Below, one piece after another: positions 24,364 to 36,664 of a stretch of 64,000 bases of DNA. Below the pieces are notes generated by a model that was not told where the DNA came from, searched no databases, and saw only the letters and a list, made by a program, of their open reading frames with translations. A program made the position numbers and the translations under genes. Where the stretch lies: assembly GCF_008831285.2 (NCBI RefSeq), contig NC_045147.1, forward strand, positions 3,000,001 through 3,064,000, written 5' to 3'. Source of the stretch: Nymphaea colorata (taxonomy: Eukaryota > Streptophyta > Magnoliopsida > Nymphaeales > Nymphaeaceae). Numbering within the stretch: the stretch's first letter is position 1; every line of letters begins with the position of its first letter.

Positions 24364-27119
24364 GGGTAAACTAAACTTTATTTTTTATTAAATAAAAAGT
24401 TATTGTAAGTTGAAAGATGATTGAGAGAGAGAAAGAGACAGTGCTAATATATATTGTCCATTCGTCCTGTGAACATTATTTTCCTTTTTAAGTCAATTAG
24501 GGGAATGATAATTATCGATCAATGCATCCATTTGGGAACAAGTTTTGAATATTTAAAATTTTACGTGATAATTTTAGTTAAAAAATTTAATTGTGCACCT
24601 TATAAAACTTTTGAAAAATTGGGGTTGACCCCTGTTAAAAAATTTCAAAGATTTTATTTAATGGTTGTACTCTGTCCCTAAATACATCATATCAATGATC
24701 AAACTGATATGGAACCACTACCAGTATTAGCCAAGCTTATCGGTCAACATTTTGTATGTTAATGAAACTAACTATCACCTTTGAAAAGAGAATCATCCAG
24801 TTTTTATGATAGATAGCCATCACTTTATGTTCCTAAGTTTAAGTTCAAGAAATCAAGTGTTCACTGGCACGAAAAACGCTTTTACAAATTTGTGCAACTA
24901 ATGTCTCATTCTGCATTTAACATTTTCAACCAAAGGAATTCACTTGCGTACAAGTAACGTATATCCTCGTGTATATTAGTAGAACATTGTTGTTCGTTCA
25001 TAAGGCACTGAAAGTTGGTTCCATCGAAAATCTGCCCAAAGTTGGCAAACTGGCTAGCACGACACTTGAAACCCGGGCTCGAGCCTGGCCAATACCTAAA
25101 ACCTGAGCTCGAGCCTAATTAAATTAAAAAAATATTTTTAATATAAAATAATATATAATTATAATTAACTATAATAAAATATTATAATTATATATATAAT
25201 TAATTATATATATTTAAAGAAAATATTATGGAGCACACCCGGGCCAGCCTGATAAATGATTGGGCCAGTCAGGTGCCTGTTTTTTTGGGCCCGGGCCCGA
25301 CTGAGGCCGAGTACCAGGTATCCGCCAGCCGCCCGGTGCCCTGGCTTAGTTCATGGAGCCCTAGATTTTTTGAGCTGTTGGCAAACTGACCACGTTAACA
25401 ACTCTACCAAACATGCCTATGTGAAACAACTCCTATACATAAGAGGATTCTTAAAGAAAAGAGAGAAAGAGAAACATAAAGTGTGAATACTAACAAAGAA
25501 AGACAAGTGGTCTAAAAGAAATAGTTTGGTAGCAGAGACATTTTGTAAGTGTTTATGGTCCGCTTTAAAGATTGGAGTAGGTTCATGAAACAAGAATTTT
25601 AATTGCTGATGAACCTACCTCAATCTTTTGAGCAAATTCATGAGACATTTACAAAGTGTTTGGTGATGAGAAAAACGTTTGCTCCTTTCATGAGATGAAC
25701 CCAGCACCCTATCTAGAGTTGACAGAAATGCATTGGCCAAACAGTTTGTGTTTACAAAGATTTTAGATGAAACTTCCATGCCGAACTAACCAAAGGCAAC
25801 AACTCTTCAAAATTTTCATGTTTGTTTATATTATCTAATGCCTTGACCTACCATCATACGGTGATTATCTAAAGCCGATATTCATTTTCCCCCTTAAAAA
25901 TAAAAGAAACGGCCCTTACAAATGGGAAACTTAGCCAGTGTTGGTTTAGCTTGTTATGTTTATGATCTGTACCCTCCCAATAGTGTTATAAAATCATAGA
26001 GCTAACTGCTGAGGGCCCTTTTACCCCTGAAACTTCTTTTGAGCAAACGTAATTGGGCTTAAGGCATTTAGATGTACTTATTTTGTAAATTTGATATAAT
26101 GTAATACTTTGCCTGATTTTACATTCAAGATTTTGAGCATATTGTATGCATGTGTGTGTGTGCAGTTGCTCGATATAGCTGTGTGAAATTTTGATTCCAT
26201 GAGACTTCCAAAGTTTTGAAATTAACCCTTATTCTAATAATGACGTGAGATAAATCATGTCTAAAGGAAATTAATATACAATATTCTTTTCATCTGAACA
26301 ATATATTTTAACAGGCTAATCATATCATAAAGTCAATGAATACACAAAGTATGTGTAACAAGGTCGATAACCAAGTCCCTAGAGATGTAAAGCCCAATCT
26401 TTTAGATGAATGTGAAAGAAATAGTTCTAATCCAATGCTAGAACTTTAAATGTCATACTTAAACTGGACAATAGAGTTACATAATATTTTTGAAATATGT
26501 GAAGTGAATAATATTAGGACTTTATTTCCCATCAAAGAAGCTGCTGGAAGATAGGCTCCCTTTCATTTATTATCAAAAAATGTATATGTACAGGAAACAA
26601 CAAAATATGCAAAACATCATCATTAAACAAGAAACTCAGCCAACAAAACATCAGACTTGGAATATGTGTTATCGATTAATATTCCAACAAAATTGGTCTT
26701 ACTGCCAGCTCGTGATCATGCAAGATTTGGTCAATTCGGATGCCGATGTGTCCAAGTCCCTTCCTTTCATATTAACAAACCGACTTCTACTGGAGGCCGA
26801 AACATGTTTCTGATTTGAGTGCAGTTTTGAATTCCTGTGTGAAGTGCCATCTTCAAGGAATGGGCGGAGGCAGGTGTGGGCAATTGCCTACACACAGCCA
26901 CAAAAAATGTTTACTTTCATATTGAAATTTCATGGCAATGTTTGTGTACATGGCGGTAGTCTTTAAAATTGAAGACTGCATAACTAGTTCCTTGCTCTGC
27001 CCCCGCTTCGAGGTATGTTCCTTCTCCCCCTGAACCGTCGTCATCTCTAACCATTATTCATGGTGTTAATTAACATGAACCAGCTCACTGTATGTCTGCT
27101 TGGCCATTTAGCAAGCCTT
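24364..27119. other. Intergenic DNA with GC-rich palindromic repeat pieces
   Basis: Mostly AT-rich. Around 25070-25350 are blocks of the CCCGGGCC / GGCTCGAG type. Similar GGCCCGA-rich text recurs at 47640-47760 and 48030-48100, so this looks like a dispersed repeat. No gene is seen. Confidence 0.5.
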
Positions 27120-27470
27120 AAAAATGGCTTTCCAACAAGCTGAGGCCCCATGAGGGACCTTCACCGTCCAAATACCCTGTCTCTTTGGTATTTAGCCTTA
27201 ATGAGAACAGCCCGAGGAAGGAATGCCTCCACCAAGAACCAGCGTAACAAGGAAACCAAGGAAAGCAATGCTAGTATCTTTCATTCTCCGAATGCCGAGC
27301 CCTCCTTCAACAGTAGGGAGGTAGATCTGTTCCCAACTGATAAGATGCAGGTGACGATGTCCATCACTCTCCCCCCACAGAAAGCGGTGGCGTTCTACGG
27401 CAAGGGAGGTGGCCGAAGGCAGCTTGAGGACCATATGAGAGTAAGCTTTTTTGCGGTCTTTCATGTCTCT
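27120..27470 (-). mobile_element. LINE fragment (reverse transcriptase tail)
   Basis: On the minus strand the frame 27198-27464 encodes RFLWGESDGHRHLHLISWEQ, then EGGLGIRRMKD. This matches the conserved 'FIWGG...HLVSWE...EGGLGIR' block after the LINE polymerase domain. Downstream (towards 27120), AKYQRDRVF continues the family pattern in another frame. It is a short, dead fragment. Confidence 0.75.
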
Positions 27471-29853
27471 TATCCTTCCTTACTATCGAAACTGACTTTA
27501 CCTGCCTTGTAGATGAAATAGTCATGTAACTTCTTTCTCTGTTACTCATGTTGAAGGCTGTTTTATCCAAAAGACGAGTGTCCACGAACAACTTGATAGG
27601 CTTCTTTGTTTGAATGCAGTTAAAAAATTTATCCTAGTTGTCTAATTTCTGCCCATATTATTCTCGTTGAAGGTGGTTTTATTTCAAAGATGAGTAATAT
27701 TCTTGAACAGCAACTTAGATCTGTAATTGAGTTTAGTTAAAAATTTGTGCTAATGGCTGCATGCTTGGAAGCTTCTAGCTGTGCATGTCTAACTCTATTT
27801 ATTTGTGTGTGCAAACTGACTGATATTTTCTTTTTGTCAACAAATTTGGTTGGTTTCACAGTATGTGACGATAGTACTGAATGGCTCTGTACTCATTTCC
27901 AATGCAAAGTCTCTGAATTCTTGACCTATCAGCTTGTTTTCCAGGTTATTGATCTGTCATCTACGCTTATCAAGTGTTTGTCAAACACATCGCAGTCAAG
28001 ATTCATGACTTGCCACATAGCTTGCATGTAAATTACATTTGACAGACAAACGACTGTGAAGCCTTGACGAAAACGAGCCCAATGAAACCCTTTAGATAGT
28101 GCAATTTTCGGCATTTTGATTTAAGCAGGTTGTTACTGATGTTCGTTCATTTACTGGGTTTCAACTTTGGCTGGAATGGTTCTACCTTTCAAGATCAAGG
28201 CTCCATAATCAGGAGAGCTCTTGGGGTAATGGGGAAAAGGCAATTCACAAGATGCATCTTCACGCCATTTCTCTGCAATCCTTTGCCACTGTTTTTAACT
28301 TTTTTTTTTTTGTTTATGTGTGTACTCCTAGTCTTCATTCTTCAAGGCTATGTATGGTCTCCACCATCCGAGTTTGGTAATGTCAATTTCCATGGATGTC
28401 AATGATCTCCACAGTCCAATCTTAGAATCTGAATTCCTGTGGATGCCAATGGATTGTTCAACTTTATTTGTTGCAGAATATGCTATTTGTTGGTATAATG
28501 TGATCAAAATTCACGGGGTGGGCATGGTAGGCGTATACCTATGCAAGTGACATATGCCATTACATCATTCTGATTCTGTCCTTCATAAGGTCCAGCGGAA
28601 TGGTGAAATCCTTGGTCCGTAGAAGAGAAACCACTCTGCGTGGGAAGCTTGTCCCACTGGTTTAAACTACTTGTATGCATTGTTGCCTCCCTAAGATTGT
28701 AAATCCTCCTACGTGAAGATTCCTTGAATTCAAAGAAACTTTTGGTGTTTTTAGATGATGGAAGTTACTGTCTTAGCTTCATTTTCACTTGCTTCTATAT
28801 ATACTTTCATTTACATTGCGAAGTGAATCTTGGCCAACAGGTTTAGGGAAAAGAGAAAATATCCCGGCTCGGACCGCATTTGAGGCCAACCAAATGTTAT
28901 TCTTATAATGAAAACACATTAAAATAATTTGGGTAACCATGTTGAGGTCTTAGTTGACCCTGAGGCATATATATTTATATATTATATGTGTATGTGTGTA
29001 AACCACCTAGAATTCACACACACACATGTTTCTATTTGACTAAATTTAGTAATGATTTATGGTGTTTTTAGCTACGAAAATTTTCAAAAGACTTTGCTTT
29101 GAAAAAGCCAAGTTTTGTGAAAACCTGTTTTTAAAAAATGATTTTCAGAAACCAAGTTTTGACAAAAATCATTTTTTCAAGGGGTTCATCCAAAATATAC
29201 CTTACTTTAACGTCTGCCGTCATGAGGCGGTGGTATGAGAGTTGTATAGAAAAGTTAAGAAGGACCAGTTTGATGGTCCTTTTAAACATAGGTCCCTATT
29301 AGGTATTGGCTCATTTATTGAGGGTGCTTTTGTAAGTTTTTTCTTGCATTTTTATTAGAAAATAACTCTGGTTATCTCTTGGTCGAGTCAAGTAACCGGA
29401 AAAGAATCCGATCCGTTGACACAACGAGCCGAGCGGAATCGAGGGAGCTGATGGCTTGGCTCTCCCAGCTCCAGCTTAGAGGTTGAGCAAGCAGTTTCCC
29501 AAGTGAAGCCGCGCCGAGTCAAGCCGAAGTACTGCTGGTCTCGTTCCCAGGGGAGAAAAAAGGACGAAAAATAAAAAAAGAATTGGATGAACGTCTCCGC
29601 CATGATCGGTGGTGGACCTGGTGGTGGTGGCGGTGGTGATGGCGGAGAAGTCAGAGTTTTAATGGCGAAATCATGAGCTGCCCGTGAGCCAGACGGCGAC
29701 CTGCGGGATCTGAAATTTTCTCGCTCTTTTTCGAACCGCGCGCTCTCTCTCTCTCTCTTTCTCTCTCTTCCCCCTTCATTCTCACTCTCTGAAGCAATCG
29801 GCGAGTGAGGAAGACGAACAAGCAGAAGAAGAAGAAGCTGAGGATCAGTAACG
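27471..29853. other. Intergenic DNA and NC2-alpha upstream region
   Basis: No gene is recognised before about 29400. The stretch 29400-29853 is GC-richer and includes a CT-rich run near 29740-29780. It likely carries the promoter and 5' leader of the NC2-alpha gene. Confidence 0.5.
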
Positions 29854-32395
29854 ATGAGGAAGAAACTCGGCACCCGTTTCCCCGCGGTAAGCCAGATGAA
29901 TCCTCTTTTTCGCCCTCAATTTCGAATAGAAGCCATGATCGTGTTTTCCTTTCTTCGGTCTCCAAGAAAATGGAGATCTCTTTCAGTATTTCGCTTTTAT
30001 CCCATCAATCGGACGACAAAAAGTTCGATTTCTTCTTCTTTTTGCTCCTGGCGTTCCGGGAAGTTTCCACGAAGTCATCGTACCTGTCCTTGCAGATGTG
30101 TATATTTTGGCGTTTGGCCCTATGATTTTTTTGGTTCCCTTTTCGACTTTGATATATGCAGATCGGCGAAGCTCGCCTCAGAGTCCTGTCAAGTGTATCA
30201 TAGTTAGGTTTTGTAATGGGTACCATGAAAAATGCATCCTTATCTATGAGAATTCCTCTCTGCGCTAGAAAATGGAACGTGCTACTTTGTGAAAAGAAGG
30301 TGTAGTATCTGCCTTGTCGGGTCATTTTTAGAAGATTTAACCGCAAAAATGCCTGTTTTGTATCTGATACCCCGAAACGCTAAAGATTTATTATTTAGCG
30401 ATGCAGGAACTCGTATGAACTAGCTCCAAAAATTAAGCAGGAAACTGATTGGGAAAAGAATTGCTGTTTTTTGCTCCAAACGAAGTGAAGTGCATGATAC
30501 GGATGCCATTCTGTTATTTCTGAGAACCTGAAATAGCCTCACTCCATTAGAAAAACGACTTTTTTTATTTGCTATGCAATCACGTCCAATAGATTACTGG
30601 GTTTGACAAAATTGGTTCTTGACCATGGCCACTTTTGACAGTCGCGGATAAAGAAGATAATGCAAGCTGATGAGGATGTTGGGAAGATTGCATTGGCAGT
30701 GCCTGTCTTAGTATGTAAGTTATGCAGATCCTAATTTCTCTTTTCATTACATGGGAAGATTCAGATTCAATCATGTTATTAGTAGACTATCATGAAATTT
30801 TGCCCTCCAAAATTCTCTTTTTCGTGTTAAAGCTCATGATCTTGCCTTAATCGGTCTGCTTTTGCATGAGATGACATGCGAACATATTTTTTGCAAGTCC
30901 CCTGTTAGCATTCTTCTGCGAAGCATTTCTTCCATTTACGTTGCTTGGTTTGCTTTGCAGCAAAAGCTTTGGAGTTGTTCTTGCAGGACCTATGTGACAG
31001 GACATACGAAATAACACTCCAAAGAGGAGCCAAGACAATGAGTTCTTCGCATCTGTAAGCTAAAACTTCGATGTTCTTCATGTTTCTCATGTTTTTGCTT
31101 GTAAGTGTGGGGCACATATGCATGCCGAAATGGGAAAAGAATACGCTTCCTTGAGTCACCCATTCGTTTTATTCCATCTCTCAATAACCCAGTCGCAGTA
31201 AAACGTATAAAGATAGCTAAAAAAAAACCTCTAAATGGCTATATTATTGTGGCTTTAGTCGTACAAGGTCAAGGCAACATCTTGAGTTCCAGTAAAGTTT
31301 GAGAATTTATCTTGTCATTGCTTTGTTTTTCAAACATATGGAGCACTTTAGACCTTCAGTGAGTTAAAATAAACATCGGTCATGTAACATAATTATTGCT
31401 CAAAAAATGATGTCATTTATTTGAAAAAGTATACATATTGCTTGAGGAAGTGACAAATATGCATGTTATCTAGACCCACATATAACAGGCCCGAAACTGC
31501 TTTCCTTGAATGTGTGTTAACCACATCTGGTACATGGAAGCTGCCACCAACCAGCTCGTAAACTTTGCTACTCTTTAAACAATGTATTCATCCCATTTAG
31601 ACGTACAATGAGATGACTACATTTCAATCCTTGGTTCAGAAAACATTGCGTTCAGACGTATAGTACGTTTGACTTCTTGAGGGAAAGCATGAAGAAAGTC
31701 CCTGACATTGGTGGTTCCGATCCCAGGTGCATCGACAGAAATGCCACCAGAAGAAGGTAATGATTAGCTGTATTTCTATAATTCTCTTCAGAAACTTCAT
31801 GGCAACAGAAACCGTTTAACTATTTTCATATTTGACAGAAAAATATCAAACGATGAAGATCTTGACACATCTGATGGAAAGCGTGCAAAGGCCGTAAGAT
31901 CTCGAACTTCTAAACAAACTCTCTCTTGGCACGACTTACTAGCAAATTCCAAGGAGAAGCTAACAGTCGTTATGGCAGGGAATGCTGACGCAACATCCTG
32001 GTAGAGGAGGACGTGGAAGGGGCCGGGGCCGGGGCCGAGGAAGAGGAAGATCAGCTCCTAGCTGCAGGCCAAATGAGGACAGGTCCCAGGGGCATGATGA
32101 TGACTTGGGCATGTCTTCTCAGCATGATGATGAACAAGATGATGCTAAAATCGAAAAAATGGAGGGTCGTAGTGAAGAAAAAGATGCAGGTTGCACAAAT
32201 AGCAAAACGGCCACAGAGAGTTTAACAGAAAACAAGGGACCTAATGTAGAAGAGGCAGCTAAAGTGAATGCCAATCATAATAATGAGTACTTGGTCTGGG
32301 CTGATGTGGACAACATGGGCATAGAGTCATCACAGTTTTTGCACCTAAACAAGACACTAGAAGCAGAAGAGGACTATGACAATTATGAAGAATGA
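29854..32395 (+). CDS. NC2alpha: NC2-alpha (DRAP1-like) histone-fold transcription repressor subunit
   Basis: NC2-alpha pairs with NC2-beta (Dr1) through a histone fold and binds TBP on promoters, blocking TFIIA/TFIIB entry. Exons: 29854-29886, 30642-30714, 30961-31054, 31640-31756, 31839-31893 and 31979-32395. All introns are GT-AG and all phases join, giving 262 residues. The N-terminus MRKKLGTRFPA and the fold segments RIKKIMQADEDVGKIALAVP and LFLQDLCDRTYEITLQRGAK match plant NC2-alpha very closely. HLKHCVQTYSTFDFLRE completes the fold. The tail has RRRKISND, then a GRG repeat (about nine Gly-Arg pairs), then an acidic end (EEDYDNYEE). The first position after the exon 1 junction is Ser, where Arabidopsis has Ala. 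Its stop lies 64 bp from the stop of the opposing gene. Confidence 0.96.
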
Positions 32396-32459
32396 AGCCT
32401 TTCAATTGTTTATAGATCTCCGCAAACAATTGTATAATATTTTCCGCAGCAACTTAAAA

Positions 32460-35400
32460 TTAGCTTTGTTGTTTCTGCTGCTCCATCTCTGAAAGAATTT
32501 TTCTGACCGCATTAGCCAGATTCTTGATATGATCGTCATGGCATCCTGCAGAGTTGTTCAACCCAGAAAAGAAACCTAAGTTAGCAACCAGTAAAAATGC
32601 AGAATCAAGACAAATAGTTATACGCAAAGAGCAAAGTACATACCAAATTCGTGGAGCGATTGTTCAAGCTGGAAAAGATAGTCTCTGTTTGGACCTGATG
32701 GGCCTTGGGCCTTGACAATTTGGCTGCACCACAACAAAGGGATGATTTCACGCGACAGAAGAAACAGAAAGCGACAGTTATAAACATGACTAGAGAAGAT
32801 GTTTTACTTGGCCATTTCCTCAAGCGGCGCTGGGCCTAAGTAGTTTTTGTTGAGCTTTTTGTCTGCCGAACCTATGTAACTGCGGAAGTATGTGAAAAAA
32901 TGGCTGCTTACCACTCACCTTGGACTAATCTTTGAAATTAAAACATAGAAGGGACATTCCTACTTACACTAGTATCCTCGTGACTGCAGGAATTGATGAC
33001 TCCATGTCCTGAATAGGAATTTTCAAATTGATGAACTTGGATATAAATACAACATTAAACATTAGTCGAGGATTCTATTCGCCGTTTATATATCGTTCTT
33101 GGGTGTCTATTAGGGGATTCCTTTCAGGATGTCTTTTTCAATTTTGTTTTTCCTCAGGAAAATCTTGCGAGTCAGAATTCAAAAATCAACAATATATAAA
33201 AATCATAGTAAAAAATTACTTATTTTCCTAAAGAAATACTGATAAAGAACCCAAACAGGTTTTAAAATTTTAAAAGGAACAAAAAATGGAAAACAAACAT
33301 TTGAAGTTCGTATAAAAAAGGATTTTTTAGAAAAGAGGAAGGTATTGCGTCATATTTATTTTTTGGCAATATTTTGAAAATATTGCAATAATTTCCTAAC
33401 AAAGAACATTTCCTCCTGTTTCTGCAATAATAACACATTGTTTTCAAAATATCCTTGATATTAGTAATCATGATTCTGGTACTTACAGTGTAAAAATCGA
33501 CATAAGCCTTCAAGTCATACTGCTTCTCTCTAACTTCTAGATGCTGCATCAAAACAAAAAAAGAAAAAGTTCCAAGGCAATCATATTCAATGTGACAGAG
33601 GTAGGACATAATAACTTGAGAAATACAGCTCCAACCTGAATTTGGAACAGCACCCAAGAAAGCAAGACTGTAAATAATAAAAAAACGCCTATCAAACTCC
33701 TTGCTTCCAGGAGCATATGACTAAATACTTATAGATACCACACATTTATCTAGAAATGGTCCCAAGGTGTGGTATAAATTGCAGAACTTGATATTGAAGA
33801 TTGTAATTGCATAAACACATACATGTGGGGTGTTACTAATGACCGTAACCATAAAACAGCACAAACTACGTGCCTGTGCATATTTAAAATCTGTGTAAGT
33901 GGACTATAAAGGATAAATACAGAGTTTGGTTGGCAGGTTGTCAACAACTGAAATACAGACATGTTGGCTTTTTCCTTTAGTCACAGAAGTAATATACTTA
34001 TCGTCATGTCATCTCAAGCACAAACTTTTTGCAGTAACTATATATCCTTAAAAACATCAACTTATAAAGCTAAATTGAAACATTAACGTAACACATTGTA
34101 GCAAATTTTAGAAGAAAGAATGCACATATAGATAAGCAAACAGGATCATAAAAGTATTGGAATAACTTAACAAAGTAGTGTTGACTATATCAGAGGTTTG
34201 AACCTGTCATTGGCTACTTTAAGTGCCTAGGTATCATATCATGTAGATGCAGGATGGACGTGCTAAATGAAGGCTCCATTTGGCATAAAATTTGCAATAA
34301 AAACAAATAGTGCACTTGTTTGTTGAATTTTTTTCGCAGCTCGATAGATATTTTGATTTTTTTTGTGTTTCAGAATACGGTTAACCAACATATTAACTAA
34401 TCGATTATGATAAATTGGATCAGATTTTGCAGTTCTTTCTTCTGCAGTACCTTGGCATGGCATGAGTGTGAAAAAGGTTCAAGAATCGGTTTTATAGAAG
34501 TAAAAGCATACTTTGGCTTTTTGAACCTATATTGTAGGGTGGATTTTAAAAGACATGAAAGATCTCCCTCCAAGCCAACATCGTAGAGGGATGGGTCTAT
34601 TTCATTCTTATAGGAGGGGCCGTAGCCTTTCCTGGGAAAGCCTATGAAACTGCCCTTGATAGTATAGGCCTCCCATGGAAACTTTTTCACATGTATGGAT
34701 GTATGCAAAGGTTTTCCCAAGGAATTGAGTGGTGGCAAATGTTGGTGGTGCAAGTTGGAAAACACCTTCTCTTATCCAGTTCACCTCACTATGGAAAGCA
34801 ATGATGGAGTACCATCTTTACCTGGAAAGACAGATCTCAGGGAGGAGTAGAGAAATAAATGCAGCTTAGCCATGTGAAATTGCATTTTTTACCACGGCAG
34901 AGATATCCAGTTTTTTGAAAAAGACAAGCTAGGGTTAGGCAGAAGCCTAACACTCTAACAAAGGCTAGAGTATTGCTTTCATATGGTGGTAACATTGGTT
35001 CAAATGCAATAGTAGGTAGAAATTATTAGGCACTGGAGTCAATGAATGGCATCTAATATTTTGTTGCCCCCTTCTACTGATTTTGTATTCTATCCCTTAT
35101 TCCCATTTGCTGACTACTCTTGTTTGTTACATCAATCAGATTAATTCTACTTGGTTTTACAGAATCCAATATGATGTATAATATGCATTTTTTTATTTGT
35201 ATGGATTATGTGGATCAGCTAGTACAAAATAACATTCATAACCTCCACTCATGTCCTAGCTCATTTGAGAGCTAAATTCACCTCTTGCATTGACTGAGCT
35301 CCTTGGCACCTTGCAGATGAATGTTGCTAGCCTTCTCCCTATCATTTACTAATATGGTAATTTCATTATTGCCTATTCTATAGTTAACCATTGGTTGTCG

Positions 35401-36614
35401 AGGCGAATTCCAAAATACCAATATAGCATTGACAGCCTCTACTTGTCCCCTCGCTTAAGAGATAAATTATCCCCAAGAGCTAAATTCACCTCTAGCCTTG
35501 TGCTTTACTTATGTTATCTTGAGCTATTTCAAGAGTTCACTGAGCTCCTTGGCACCTTGCGGATGAATGTTGCTAGCCATCTCCCTATCATTTACTAATA
35601 TGGTGATTTTATTATTGTCTATTCCTATGATACACGGGTACGCCTCCAGTACCGGTACGACACCGGTACCGGTACGGGCCTGGGTACGGCCCTGGTGCGG
35701 CGTTGACCGTACCGGGTACGGTCAACGCACCGGAGCCGTATCTGTCCAAAATTGAACATGGTCAATATTGACCAAGTCCAATTTTGTCCTTTTTTTTCTA
35801 ACGTTTATTTCATTTCAACTTTAAAAACATTTTGACGTTAAAAAAACGTAAAACGAAACCCTTGCGTCTTACCTCTTACGACTCTTACCTCTCGTCTCTC
35901 TCCGGCGACGAAGCAGCGGCGAACACAGGCGACGGCAGAGGCAGCAGCGAACGCAGGTGACGGCAGCGGCAACGACAGCAGCGGCAGCAGGAGGTGACTG
36001 TGACTTTGTTTTTTTCATTTTTTGTTTTCATTTTCATCGACTCCACCCCTGCCTTCGCCACCGGCGACGGAGACAGTGTGCAGAAAACCCATCGCCTGAA
36101 AACCCATCACCTCTCCCTCTGGCTAGCCCTTTCTCTACCCGAGAGGATTTCAAATTTGTATTATACAATACAAATTTGCCAACATTTGTATTGTATATGA
36201 TTTTGGCCTTTTGCACTACACGATCCCTGTTAACTTCGTCTTCCCTAGTTATTGCTGTGTTATATCGTATCGTGAGAGGATTCATCTATTTCGAATGATC
36301 CCTGTTTTTATTGGTTGTGTTGCAGCTCTTTTGCTAGGTTCTGTTCAGACATAAGTTGTAATGGCTGATAAAGAAAAAGAAATGCTGCCTCCTACAAGAA
36401 GTGGGAATGTTAAATGTTGAAAGCAGCAGTAGTAGTGTTAATACCTATACATTAGAGAAGGAGAATCAAGAAAGCTGACATGTTTGTATAATTGTATGTT
36501 AATTACTTCCATACTGTGTTTTGGACCATGATTTATGTGTGAAAGTAAGCTTGTTATTATGTTTGCAATTTTTTGATATATATGTGTGAATATGTTATTT
36601 TGTTCGAAATTTTT

Positions 36615-36664
<50 letters not shown>

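Noticed and set aside
26876-26900. GTGTGGGCAATTGCC text recurring near 60840
   Set aside because: Probably a shared dispersed repeat, but too short and worn to define an element from two copies.
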